A DNA stretch of 39,407 nucleotides from contig JAJRVJ010000021.1 of the NCBI GenBank assembly GCA_024277435.1, positions 1 to 39,407 on the forward strand, read 5' to 3'. Under the pieces are notes generated by a model. The model worked only from the letters and a program-made list of their open reading frames with translations. It searched no databases and was not told the origin of the DNA. This stretch comes from Patescibacteria group bacterium. Lineage in GTDB: Bacteria; Patescibacteriota; Patescibacteriia; UBA9570. This document shows positions 1 through 9,893 of this stretch, one piece after another (within the stretch, counting starts at the first letter, position 1; the number at the start of each line of letters is the position of its first letter). The position numbers and the translations under genes are program-made.

Positions 1-175
1 GCACAGCATTGTATGCCTGAGTAACTTTATCGGTTGCAACAGATTCAATTCGATCGGATTGAATTTCTGGCAAATCAATATTAGCTCGAATAATCGAGAT
101 ATCATATGATTGCAATACTTCAGCTACCTCTTTGGCTTTTTGATCATTGCCGGTTACGAAAGCAATTTCCCTCAT
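1..175 (-). CDS. rdgB: RdgB/Ham1-family non-canonical purine NTP pyrophosphatase, N-terminal part (truncated by window edge)
   Basis: Own translation of minus strand from ATG at 175: MREIAFVTGNDQKAKEVAEVLQSYDISIIRANIDLPEIQSDRIESVATDKVTQAYNAV; (V)TGN..K..E motif. ATGA overlap with the upstream nadK stop. Confidence 0.8.
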   Translation of the reverse strand, partial: MREIAFVTGNDQKAKEVAEVLQSYDISIIRANIDLPEIQSDRIESVATDKVTQAYNAV

Positions 176-942
176 GCGATTGGCGTTGAACAAATCTGAC
201 AAAATCCTAACGGGATACGCTCCTCGCCAATACCAATGTTATATTGTCGATAATGCTTTCCCTTAAAATAGACAATGTGTGTTGAGCGATGAGATTTTCG
301 TATCATTACTTTTTGCCCTTTATCAATAGGGATAAATTTACGAGAGTTATCAGCAACAACCACACCTGGACCTCGATTCACTTTGACGGTAACTGTTGTG
401 TTATCAGATATTACCAAATGACCAACATTATTTACCGTATTATTAAAAGCCACTCCTAACCCTTCTCGAAACACACTATGTGTAACACTTTGATAATAAC
501 CCGTACTACCCAATGGTGTAGCAACTATTAAACCATCTCCCAAATATTGATTACCATACTGCTCTCCATTCAAAAATACATCATATCGCAAACTCGTATT
601 AATCGCTGAGTGACCAACAATAATATCATTTAATCCATATAGAGTTTCACCCTTAATCTGAGCTTCTAAGAGCGGGTGCTCCACTAGCTCATAACGACCC
701 TTAACTAATTTTTCTAGAATGCGCTCTCGAGTAATGCGAGCACAATTATGACACACTCTACTATGACGAATCATTACTTTTGGTATACCAGGATAATGCC
801 GTTCAGCATAGAGCAATGTACCATCCCCTCCATAGCAAAGAATAAAATCTGGCTTTGTACGAACAATAGTAATTTCCGGATAATGTTTCCGGATGTAACG
901 AACAAGCTCAGTTTTCTTTAGGCCTGTAACAATTACTCTCAT
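172..942 (-). CDS. nadK: NAD kinase
   Basis: YGGDGTLLYAERHYPGIP and DGLIVATPLGSTGYYQS motifs typical of NAD kinases. Confidence 0.85.
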   Translation of the reverse strand: MRVIVTGLKKTELVRYIRKHYPEITIVRTKPDFILCYGGDGTLLYAERHYPGIPKVMIRHSRVCHNCARITRERILEKLVKGRYELVEHPLLEAQIKGETLYGLNDIIVGHSAINTSLRYDVFLNGEQYGNQYLGDGLIVATPLGSTGYYQSVTHSVFREGLGVAFNNTVNNVGHLVISDNTTVTVKVNRGPGVVVADNSRKFIPIDKGQKVMIRKSHRSTHIVYFKGKHYRQYNIGIGEERIPLGFCQICSTPIA

Positions 943-963
943 ATATACAAAATTATATCATAT

Positions 964-2118
964 TTATGTGTAGCTAGCTACACAATTACTAATACGCTTA
1001 CATGCCTCTTCTATATTTGCTAATGAATTTGCAAATGACATACGAATATACCCATCTTTTCCAAAATATTTTCCTGGCACAATCGCCACTCCGAAATCAT
1101 TGAGTAATCGCTCACAAAATTCTTCAGAATCATGTGTAAGACTTGTAACATCAATAAATATATAAAATGCTCCTTGCGGCGGAATTGCCTCCAAATGCGA
1201 TTCAGTTTTTATCCAGTCCATAAGATATACACGACGCTCTTTGAGTTTCTGTAAATATTCAGCTGTACTTTTATCCGCTAGCCGCAGCGCAACAACTGAT
1301 GCCTCCTGCACAACATTGGCTACATTACCAGCTAAATGACTTTGGAGAGACTTACAGCGCTCTATAAACTGCTCTGACCCCGCTATGTACCCCATTCGCC
1401 AACCAGTCATTGCACCGGCCTTAGAAACGCCATTTACAATAATGGCTCGCTCGTATGCTAGCTTTGCGAATGATACAAATGTATTTTCTCCATATACCAG
1501 GCGTTCATATATTTCATCAGAAATAATCCACAAATCATGCCGCTCAGCCAATTGCGCAACTTTTTCTAAATCCTCTTGCGGATACACAGCTCCAGTTGGA
1601 TTATTTGGATAATTAAGCACTATTCCTACGGTGTTATCTGTAATAGCTTCAGCCATTGCATCTATATCCAATTGAAATTGATCGGTTGTTGATGTAAATA
1701 CAGGCACACCAGAAGCTAATGTAATTTGCTCTGCATAACTCACCCATCCAGGAACCGGAACAATGACTTCATCTCCAGGATTTACTAATGCCTGAAAGCA
1801 ACTATATAAAGCCTGCTTAGCTCCATTAGTAATAAGTATTTGATTAACAGTATATGTAAGATCGTGGGTAGATTGTAAATACTCGCAAACAGCTTTGCGC
1901 GTTTCTTCCATGCCTTGGGGATTTGTATAATGATTCGGATCATTATCTAAGGCTGCATGAGCAGCAGCAACTACTTCAGTAACTGGATCAAAATCTAGTT
2001 CACCAACACTAAGATTGATAACTGATTTCCCTTCAGCTATTAAACGCTTGGCTTGAGTATCTAACCGAACCGTTTGCGATGGCTCAATTCCAGCTACCCG
2101 ATCACTAATTTTGATCAT
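964..2118 (-). CDS. Pyridoxal-phosphate class I/II aminotransferase (AspC-like)
   Basis: LNYPNNPTGAVY, SDEIYERLVY and VNGVSKAGAMTGWRMGYIAG (PLP lysine) motifs; start placed at MIKISDRV (2118). Confidence 0.9.
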   Translation of the reverse strand: MIKISDRVAGIEPSQTVRLDTQAKRLIAEGKSVINLSVGELDFDPVTEVVAAAHAALDNDPNHYTNPQGMEETRKAVCEYLQSTHDLTYTVNQILITNGAKQALYSCFQALVNPGDEVIVPVPGWVSYAEQITLASGVPVFTSTTDQFQLDIDAMAEAITDNTVGIVLNYPNNPTGAVYPQEDLEKVAQLAERHDLWIISDEIYERLVYGENTFVSFAKLAYERAIIVNGVSKAGAMTGWRMGYIAGSEQFIERCKSLQSHLAGNVANVVQEASVVALRLADKSTAEYLQKLKERRVYLMDWIKTESHLEAIPPQGAFYIFIDVTSLTHDSEEFCERLLNDFGVAIVPGKYFGKDGYIRMSFANSLANIEEACKRISNCVASYT

Positions 2119-3715
2119 AAATTTCTTCACGTTTCTCACGCATGTATGCGAACCAATCCTCAAAGACATCAACAATGAGCTTGAATGGTGCTTCAATAAT
2201 AACGTCGAGAATAAATACAAATACATTGATTTTAGAAAAATTCACCGACAACCAACGACCAGCTCGTACAATTGGTATTGAAAAGAAATCAACGATTGCG
2301 CCAAGTAAACCAGTCTTTTTATCAAGTACTACTAAATCTTTTGCCATTTGTCGTACACGAACACCAAAGAAACTCACTAATGTTAAAAATACAACGAACA
2401 ATAAAGCGCCGAGCCAGTTGAATTTTAACATGTATAAAATGACGATCAATGAACCAAACGTAATAAAAAATGCCGAAGAATAGAGAATTCGAAAGATAAA
2501 TTTAGCGAACCCACTCCGAATCTGTTTTGAACGCACCTGATAGACAATTTCCTTACCTTCGTAATGATACACGAGATCATTGATGCCCTCGATAATTTTT
2601 TGAGTATTTTCTTTAGCTGGAATATGCACCACTAATGCAATAATAAACAACAATGTTGGATGAAATAATATATTAATAGCGATAGGAATATAATTAAGGT
2701 GGCCAATAAAAATAAAATCATATGGCACTTCTAGTACAATAGCCATAGTCATTTTCGTAATAAACAAATAAATGATACTACGAAGACTTGTGCGGCGCAG
2801 ACGCGACTTAACTTCCTTGTACTTATCTTGAGTAGTTAATTCAATGGCCTCTTCTAAACTTTCTGGATTCTCTAGTAAGCTGGTTGGATTCTCCTGATTC
2901 CTAAATATGTCATGCAAGATCACAAAAAGAATATTGACTTTTTTTAACTGACGCGCCAATCGATCTTGTAGCGGATGCCGAATCTGTTGTTCTAATGTTG
3001 CTCGAACATTAATAACATTTTGTGCAATTCTGTTAATGGTATCCTCCTTACCCTCTTTCCAGTCTGGGTAAAAATACTTCAATAAGTGATAACTTGTTAA
3101 GTCAAAATCATACTGCCCATAGGTACGTAATGTGGCAATATAAATTTGCACCTTACGTTCATCTTCAGAAATATTTTTAGATAATACATCTACGCGCTCA
3201 AGCATCGTAGAATAGACAAACTCAATCATACCCTGACGCTCCCATGAAAATTGAAGAATATCTTCAATCTCACAAGACAACATCGTAATAGACCAATCAA
3301 ATACTTCTTCGCGCTGCCTTGCATCAAGCGGTGGAATTGCTTTATTCAGTAATCGAGCATATTTAGTTGTTGCTTTAGAAATTTCTTCAAGCGCTGCTTG
3401 CGGTAAGGTATTATTTGCTATGTAACCACCTCGAATCAATTCAGCAATTAATGGCTTTGTAATAGATGCTGGATCAACACCTGGCAGAAACCTCCGTCGC
3501 AATATACGCTCAATAGCAGTTTTAACTAATAAATTTTCCTATTTATAATCAACTGCGTTACGAATTTTTTCATAAAAAAACGCCACCCGACCAATTGCCT
3601 CGGATATCTTTATTTTGGGAACATGTTCGTTCTGTTCCTCAGTTTTTTTCTGTTTATCGTAGCTCTGAACTAACCGTTGAACGGATGCGGGAACAGTATA
3701 ATTTTTATCAGCCAT
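2105..3715 (-). pseudogene. Multi-TM membrane protein interrupted by an in-frame TAG (codon 59); ORF track shows only the downstream part (2105-3502)
   Basis: In-frame minus-strand reading from ATG 3715: MADKNYTVPASVQRLVQSYDKQKKTEEQNEHVPKIKISEAIGRVAFFYEKIRNAVDYK*ENLLVKTAIERILRRRFLPGVDP..., continuous except for TAG at 3539-3541. Confidence 0.65.
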
Positions 3716-3774
3716 AATGGGCTAATTATAGCAAAATTTCGTAATTTGTCTACCTATGAAATAGACTGTAAACA

Positions 3775-4239
3775 CTAGTCCTTAAGAACTACATCTATAG
3801 ACTGTATATAGCGCCAAATAATGTCAAAATGATCAAAAGCCATATCTGCTTCATCGGGTAAGGCATCTAATGGAAACCACTGCATTTCACTAACTTCACT
3901 TGGATCAATCTCACCAACTTTTTCAATAGGCTTCGCAAGAAACACAAAACTAATGTTTTGCCTATCATCACCCTTACGATTTGGTTCATCAAGAATCGTA
4001 AAGAGGTCATAAATCTCACACGTATAACCAGCTTCCTCATGTAATTCTCGCATCGCTGCCTCAACCGCTGTTTCATCACGATCCATATAACCACCAGGCA
4101 GGCACCACTTACCACCTTCACGCAAGGAGTCCGCCCGCCTGGTTAACAAAATGGTTTTTTTATCTATAAGCAGCACATCTACAACGGCGTGTCGTAAATG
4201 ACTAGTTTGCTTACCAGATTCAAATGTACAATTAAGCAT
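3775..4239 (-). CDS. Nudix hydrolase
   Basis: Nudix box GGYMDRDETAVEAAMRELHEEAGY. Confidence 0.92.
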   Translation of the reverse strand: MLNCTFESGKQTSHLRHAVVDVLLIDKKTILLTRRADSLREGGKWCLPGGYMDRDETAVEAAMRELHEEAGYTCEIYDLFTILDEPNRKGDDRQNISFVFLAKPIEKVGEIDPSEVSEMQWFPLDALPDEADMAFDHFDIIWRYIQSIDVVLKD

Positions 4240-4260
4240 AAGAGAATATATTATTATTTA

Positions 4261-5559
4261 TTATGTTCTATCAAGAACCCACAATGCTTCAATATGTGGT
4301 GTTCTAGGGAAAAAATTATAGAGTTGATAATGCACTGAAGTATATTTACCGGAAAGCAGCTGAATATCTCTTGCTTGTGTAGATAAGTTGCATGATAAGT
4401 ACAATATGCGCGGCGGGCCAACCTCTAATAATCGCTCAACAACATCCTTATGCAACCCAGCGCGTGGTGGATCAACTATTACCGTATGTTCATCGGTAAT
4501 GCTATCAAGCATATGCTCCGCCTCCTGTAGTATAGCCTTAGCGTTATCAATAGCGTTCGACTCAATGTTTTTATTGGCATAGTCTGTAGCTTCTTCATTA
4601 TTTTCTACAAGCAATACTTCCGTTACCGCTGATGCGAGTGGTAGCCCTATTGCTCCAACACCTGAATAATAATCTATCAATGGCTTATTTGGTAGCACCC
4701 ATTTAGCAATGTCATTTAATGCCATCTCGAATACCGGGATATTCACTTGAAAAAAACCAAGCAAACCAAATTGTAATTTCACGCCTCGTAAATGTGCTTC
4801 TAAATATTCTTGACCAGCGCTATGCATATGCTCCGTTGGTACGGAAGCTGGACTTTTTGGGTTTGAGAAATAAACATGAAACCCTAAGAGATCGTCCGTG
4901 AGCTCTGGATATGAATCAACGGAAATCATATTCTTCACAAACAGCGCGGCTACTGCCTTCCCTTCTCCATTACTACGAACAATGAGAGACTTCACATCAT
5001 AACGCCCAAGACCCTTTTCGTTTATCCAAGCTAAAATATATGCGGCAACAGAATTAATTACCGGCTCAGCCAACTCGGATGATTGTACTGGTATTTTATA
5101 GCGTTTACCCCGTTGAAAAAAAGCCAAATCCATTCCATCACCACGTGGATCGTCATCATCATATTCAAAAAAGCTAAATTCAATTTTATTACGATATCCA
5201 TATATTTGCTCATAATTTGCAATAATGGGTTTACTATCTGGAACCGTGAGTTTACCAATACGTTCATATGTTTCTTGAGCTACCTGCTCCTTATATCTAT
5301 TTTCCTGCTCGAAAGACATGATAGCCCAGGGACTGCTTGATAAATAGTGTGGCTCTACAGGATCTTCTCGTTGCTCTGAAGGATTTTTAATAACGGTAGC
5401 AATACCTTCGAGATGACTTTTCCGCTTTTTAGTTATCTCAACAGTAACATCTTCACCCGGTAATGCATTCCATACAAACACGGGCATACCATCATGATAC
5501 GCTAGAGCTTGCCCGCCAAATACAAGCTTATCTACATGAACATCAATAATTTTATTCAT
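4261..5559 (-). CDS. TRAM-domain RNA (uracil-5-)methyltransferase, RlmD/TrmA family
   Basis: N-terminal TRAM-like region; DYYSGVGAIGLPLA SAM motif; VDPPRAGL and LYLSCNLSTQARD catalytic motifs. Confidence 0.9.
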   Translation of the reverse strand: MNKIIDVHVDKLVFGGQALAYHDGMPVFVWNALPGEDVTVEITKKRKSHLEGIATVIKNPSEQREDPVEPHYLSSSPWAIMSFEQENRYKEQVAQETYERIGKLTVPDSKPIIANYEQIYGYRNKIEFSFFEYDDDDPRGDGMDLAFFQRGKRYKIPVQSSELAEPVINSVAAYILAWINEKGLGRYDVKSLIVRSNGEGKAVAALFVKNMISVDSYPELTDDLLGFHVYFSNPKSPASVPTEHMHSAGQEYLEAHLRGVKLQFGLLGFFQVNIPVFEMALNDIAKWVLPNKPLIDYYSGVGAIGLPLASAVTEVLLVENNEEATDYANKNIESNAIDNAKAILQEAEHMLDSITDEHTVIVDPPRAGLHKDVVERLLEVGPPRILYLSCNLSTQARDIQLLSGKYTSVHYQLYNFFPRTPHIEALWVLDRT

Positions 5560-6061
5560 GTAGATAAGAAATTATTGCTTTGCAAAATGCTGGCAAATCA
5601 TTCGGTGTGCGAGATGTTATAAGACTCCCATCTACCACCACTTCTTCATCTACATAGTTAGCCCCAGCATTACGAATATCATCAGCAATTGCATAGTAGC
5701 ACGTAGCGGTCTTCCCTTTTACAATATCAGCCGACACAGGAATCCAGGCACCATGACAAATTGATGCCACAAGCTTATCTACATCATGCATCTGCTTAAC
5801 AAAATTAATCATATCACGAGTTTTACGCATTAAGTCTGGAGCAAATCCCCCAGGTATAATTACAGCATCATATTCTAATGGCGTTACTTCCGTGATTGCT
5901 TTATGAACCTCTAACGGATAACCATACTTACCTGTATAAGTAGTTTTTTTCATGCCGATAAAATCAACTGTATACCCTTCTTCAATTAACCTAAAATAGG
6001 GATACCATACCTCTTGGTCCTGGTAAAGATCCTCAACGAGAAGTGCGATACGTTTTGACAT
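5552..6061 (-). CDS. DJ-1/PfpI family protein
   Basis: DAVIIPGGFAPDLMR and VASICHGAWIPVSA (nucleophile elbow Cys) motifs. Confidence 0.9.
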   Translation of the reverse strand: MSKRIALLVEDLYQDQEVWYPYFRLIEEGYTVDFIGMKKTTYTGKYGYPLEVHKAITEVTPLEYDAVIIPGGFAPDLMRKTRDMINFVKQMHDVDKLVASICHGAWIPVSADIVKGKTATCYYAIADDIRNAGANYVDEEVVVDGSLITSRTPNDLPAFCKAIISYLHE

Positions 6062-6109
6062 AACTATAAATAAAACAAACTTATAAGAGTAGATGCATTG
6101 TACAGCATA

Positions 6110-6424
6110 TTATAAGTGTGTAAACCAATACTTTATTTTACGTATTACCCACCAAACTAATACAAATGGCGCATTCACCATTAACCACGCTAACAGCGCC
6201 GCGACAATATTTAATACCACTACATTATCAACAAAAGCTGGCATAGTTACCAAATAATCAAATGGTGGGATTTCAAAATACAGAGCTGCAATAGAAAATC
6301 CTAGCGTTACAATCACCCATAGCACGAGGCCAGCCTTACGCAATTGCGCATAACCAAAGGGTAAGCCACTATCAGCTGAATCCGACATATTGTTTAACGG
6401 CATAATTGGCGGTAAATCTGGCAT
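6110..6424 (-). CDS. Small hypothetical membrane protein
   Basis: 104-aa ORF with two hydrophobic segments, in operon-like spacing. Confidence 0.6.
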   Translation of the reverse strand: MPDLPPIMPLNNMSDSADSGLPFGYAQLRKAGLVLWVIVTLGFSIAALYFEIPPFDYLVTMPAFVDNVVVLNIVAALLAWLMVNAPFVLVWWVIRKIKYWFTHL

Positions 6425-6427
6425 ACA

Positions 6428-6901
6428 CTATAAATTCTGAAATATACGCAAATCTCCTAATACTTCTTCCACATGTTTTTTGGGTTTTACATTTGGATAA
6501 ATTTTAGCAATGCTTCCCTCAGGATCAATTAAAAATGATGATCGCACAATACCAATAATTTCCTTCCCAAATATTTTCTTCGGCTTCCATACATCGTACA
6601 ACTCACAAACACTATGGTCACTATCTGCTAATAAAGGAAATGATAAATTATATTTATCAGCAAATTTCTTATGACTCCTCTCATCATCGGCGCTAATACC
6701 AAATACAACCGCATCAATATCAGTTAATACTGGAAGGTTATCCTGAAATGAGCAAGCTTCTGTTATGCATCCTGGTGTATCATCTTTTGGATAGAAATAT
6801 AACAACACCCACTGCCCTTGATAATCAGATAATGTATGCGCTACGCCACTCTGATCATTGAGCGTAAAATCTGGCGCTAGTTGCTTTACTGTTAAAGACA
6901 T
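6428..6901 (-). CDS. bcp: Peroxiredoxin, thioredoxin-dependent thiol peroxidase (Bcp)
   Basis: APDFTLNDQSG, FYPKDDTPGCITEACSFQD motif. Confidence 0.93.
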   Translation of the reverse strand: MSLTVKQLAPDFTLNDQSGVAHTLSDYQGQWVLLYFYPKDDTPGCITEACSFQDNLPVLTDIDAVVFGISADDERSHKKFADKYNLSFPLLADSDHSVCELYDVWKPKKIFGKEIIGIVRSSFLIDPEGSIAKIYPNVKPKKHVEEVLGDLRIFQNL

Positions 6902-6920
6902 AGTTATATATTAATTACAA

Positions 6921-7487
6921 TTATTTATTTGAATGGGGAAGAAAAAACATCAACACACCACTTAGGAATGATACCATAACCATGATAATAAATAGTACTG
7001 AAAAACTGTACGCAGTTACTATATACCCACCTAATACAGCGCCAATTGCTCCAACAAAATACGACATCGCTTCCCATACGCCCCAAACCTCACCAGCGTG
7101 TCGACTACTTTGAAAACGCGAATAGAGCGCATCAAATACCGGTGCATATATTGCCTCACCCAAACCAATAATTATTTGTACAATAAACAACTGCCAGATC
7201 GTTTCAACAAACATATATGATGCAAATCCAATCGTCATTAATACATATCCAGCTATAACTATCCGTTCACTGTGCTTAATGCGATCACTACATCTACCGG
7301 AAATTAATACGGTTAATCCAGCAACGAGCGCAAAAATACCACCAGCAATACTTGCATCCATTAAATCTCCGCCAATTTCCTCAACAAACAATGCGTAAAT
7401 AGGACCCAACATAGCCCCTGCCAATAAAATCAACGCATTGGTAAGTAATAATATTCGTAATCCAGTGTTTAATATTGTCTTAGACAT
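6921..7487 (-). CDS. Half-size MFS-like transporter (about 6 TM)
   Basis: 188-aa hydrophobic ORF; N-terminal-half MFS character (GRCSDRIKHSERIVIAGY loop 2-3-like motif). Confidence 0.65.
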   Translation of the reverse strand: MSKTILNTGLRILLLTNALILLAGAMLGPIYALFVEEIGGDLMDASIAGGIFALVAGLTVLISGRCSDRIKHSERIVIAGYVLMTIGFASYMFVETIWQLFIVQIIIGLGEAIYAPVFDALYSRFQSSRHAGEVWGVWEAMSYFVGAIGAVLGGYIVTAYSFSVLFIIMVMVSFLSGVLMFFLPHSNK

Positions 7488-7501
7488 ACAGTATAAAAAT
7501 C

Positions 7502-8509
7502 TTAAAATAATGATCTACTCGCCTCCCACATTCCATCTTCATTCTGAAATTCTTTAAGCCAATACCACCACTCAATTCCCCATAAATACACTTCTGAAAA
7601 ATCCGTCCTGCGAACATAATCAATATTGCTTCGAAATCGATCAACATTCATAGAACGATACTGCTCTGTAAGTGTGGTATCTAAAATACCATCCGACACC
7701 CAAGGCTCGACCTGTAATTCTGTAACAATTACATCATCAACAAATGAATCAATGATACCTGAGCGATACGTATAAAAGCCAGGTGGTAACGGATAGTATA
7801 GATACCCTAGATATTTATTCCACGTTACACGGTACATACTTATTCCTAATACATCAGCTAACGATGCCGAAGATACCCACGTACCTAACTCTCCACTATC
7901 GGTAACAATAATTTTTCGTGTTGGATCTAATTTACGAACTGTTTGCACGGTTTCCGCAATAAAATCATTATCTGGTCTAGGACACTCGCCAAACACCGTT
8001 AAGAATGGTTCGTTTTGAACTTGCCAGTATGAAATAGCAGAATACTCATGTAACTCAAATACCACCGTTTCCAACATTGTAATTTCTGCATCCTGTATTT
8101 CTACCTCAGAATACTCACTCGTCCAATCTGGCTGATGACACTCTGGCCAACGCGGAACTCGTCTACCAATCACTAAGATTATCTCAGCATCACGCTGCTC
8201 CGCTTCATCTAACATCCATTTAACATCATCAAGCCACACCACACCCTGTTCTTGCTCGATCTCATCCCAATACACTGGAATACGGAAGGCACGTACCTCT
8301 AAATCATCCAACGCCGCTACATACACTTCCTTCCAATCCAATCCTAATGAAGAAGCGTACATCGTACTAAACGTTACACCAAATGTTGTATCAGTGATTG
8401 GATAACGATTACCACCCTGTTTACTAAGCAATATCCAAATGCCCACAATCACAATAGCAGTAATAATGATAATTGCGATACCGCTAAGAATCTTCTTCAT
8501 GGGCTCCAT
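7502..8509 (-). CDS. Membrane-anchored glycoside hydrolase-like protein (TIM barrel, GH-A clan-like)
   Basis: N-terminal TM segment; YWQVQNEPFLTVFGECPRPD (acid/base NE), VTELQVEPW, YLWGIEWWYW. Confidence 0.65.
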   Translation of the reverse strand: MEPMKKILSGIAIIIITAIVIVGIWILLSKQGGNRYPITDTTFGVTFSTMYASSLGLDWKEVYVAALDDLEVRAFRIPVYWDEIEQEQGVVWLDDVKWMLDEAEQRDAEIILVIGRRVPRWPECHQPDWTSEYSEVEIQDAEITMLETVVFELHEYSAISYWQVQNEPFLTVFGECPRPDNDFIAETVQTVRKLDPTRKIIVTDSGELGTWVSSASLADVLGISMYRVTWNKYLGYLYYPLPPGFYTYRSGIIDSFVDDVIVTELQVEPWVSDGILDTTLTEQYRSMNVDRFRSNIDYVRRTDFSEVYLWGIEWWYWLKEFQNEDGMWEASRSLF

Positions 8510-9827
8510 GTCCTAAATATCGTAAAATTTCGTGCGTAATAGCATTCTCCTCACAAATACGTGCATATACCCTGGCACTTGGCCGAATAGTGCGTTTTTG
8601 CGTTTCATAATCTACAGCAATCAAACCAAAGCGTGGCTCGAATCCCTTATCCCACTCGTAGTTATCAAGTAACGACCAGTGAAAATATCCTCGTACATCC
8701 ATACCAGCTTTAATCGCATGATACAACTCTTTCACATGTGCCACTATAAAACGCGTGCGCTTATGATCATTAATCGCCGCCAAACCATTTTCTGTAATAT
8801 AAATGGGTAATCCATAACGCTGAAGCTCTAACAGTACATCAAATAATCCTGGCGCATAAATTTCCCAGCCCAAATCCGATCGATCACGATCCTCCTGTCG
8901 TACATCAACAAATACTAACTTACCCCCCTTATCACGCTTAACACGATTATGAAAATAATAATTCACACCAAGATAATCATGCGTTCCTCGGGTGCGAGAA
9001 AAGAAAAAATTATTCCATACATATTCCGATACTCGCACATACACATAGTCAATAAATTTCTTACGGTACGAAACCAGAGATACAACATTTTTAGCAATCC
9101 CAACCCTCGCTATACGATGCTGCTTGTGCATTTCGGCGTGTATTTCTCGATACGCTAATCGATGAGCCCGCGCCATGGTAAAAAATACTTTAGCGGTTTT
9201 CCAAATACTTTTTTTAGCTGGCGGCCACTTACCTAGCATGTAACTCTCAGAAACGTACACCAAGGGTTCGTTAATAGTAATCCAGAAATCTACATATTCA
9301 CCAAGGTGTTCAGCAATAAACTCAGCGTAGCGTGCAAATAATTCAGCGGTACGACGCTGTTCCCAGCCCCCTTGTTTTGCAAGCCATATTGGATTAGTAA
9401 AATGATGCAACGTAAGCATTACTTTTATATTGCGCTTTTTTAGGGCTTGCAATACCTTCCTATAATGCTCAACCTCAATCCAATTCCACTGCCCTTCTTC
9501 TGGCTCAATTCTACTCCACTCAATAGATAGCCGATGAGCATTGTTATGCATATCGGCAATTATGTCAAAATCATTCTCGTATAACTCATACTGATTTGCA
9601 GCTGCACCTGAAGGCTCAGCGACGCGCTTTTTTCCACGACCATGCTCCCAGGCCCACCAATCATTATTAGTATTATTACCCTCAACTTGATGAGATGAGG
9701 TTGAAGTACCCCATAAGAAACCTTTAGGGAAAAGTAATGGTTGGTGTGAATGACCAGCCACTTTTCGTTTAGCACGTTGCGATTTCTTGATAAATCGGTT
9801 AAATTTTGAGCGTTTTTTCTTCGCCAT
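8484..9827 (-). CDS. Glycoside hydrolase family 1 (beta-glucosidase-like)
   Basis: FPKGFLWGTSTSSHQVEG, TINEPLVY, PIYITENGLA, YFHWSLLDNYEWDKGFEPRFGL. Confidence 0.93.
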   Translation of the reverse strand: MAKKKRSKFNRFIKKSQRAKRKVAGHSHQPLLFPKGFLWGTSTSSHQVEGNNTNNDWWAWEHGRGKKRVAEPSGAAANQYELYENDFDIIADMHNNAHRLSIEWSRIEPEEGQWNWIEVEHYRKVLQALKKRNIKVMLTLHHFTNPIWLAKQGGWEQRRTAELFARYAEFIAEHLGEYVDFWITINEPLVYVSESYMLGKWPPAKKSIWKTAKVFFTMARAHRLAYREIHAEMHKQHRIARVGIAKNVVSLVSYRKKFIDYVYVRVSEYVWNNFFFSRTRGTHDYLGVNYYFHNRVKRDKGGKLVFVDVRQEDRDRSDLGWEIYAPGLFDVLLELQRYGLPIYITENGLAAINDHKRTRFIVAHVKELYHAIKAGMDVRGYFHWSLLDNYEWDKGFEPRFGLIAVDYETQKRTIRPSARVYARICEENAITHEILRYLGHGAHEEDS

Positions 9828-9893
9828 AGTATTAATAGTAATAATAGCAAAAACTATTTATAATAGCGATATAAAAGACATTACGAGCTACTA

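Noticed and set aside
4719-5340. Small plus-strand ORFs opposite the methyltransferase and similar antisense ORFs across 1-25 kb
   Set aside because: They overlap well-supported minus-strand genes and show no recognisable motifs.
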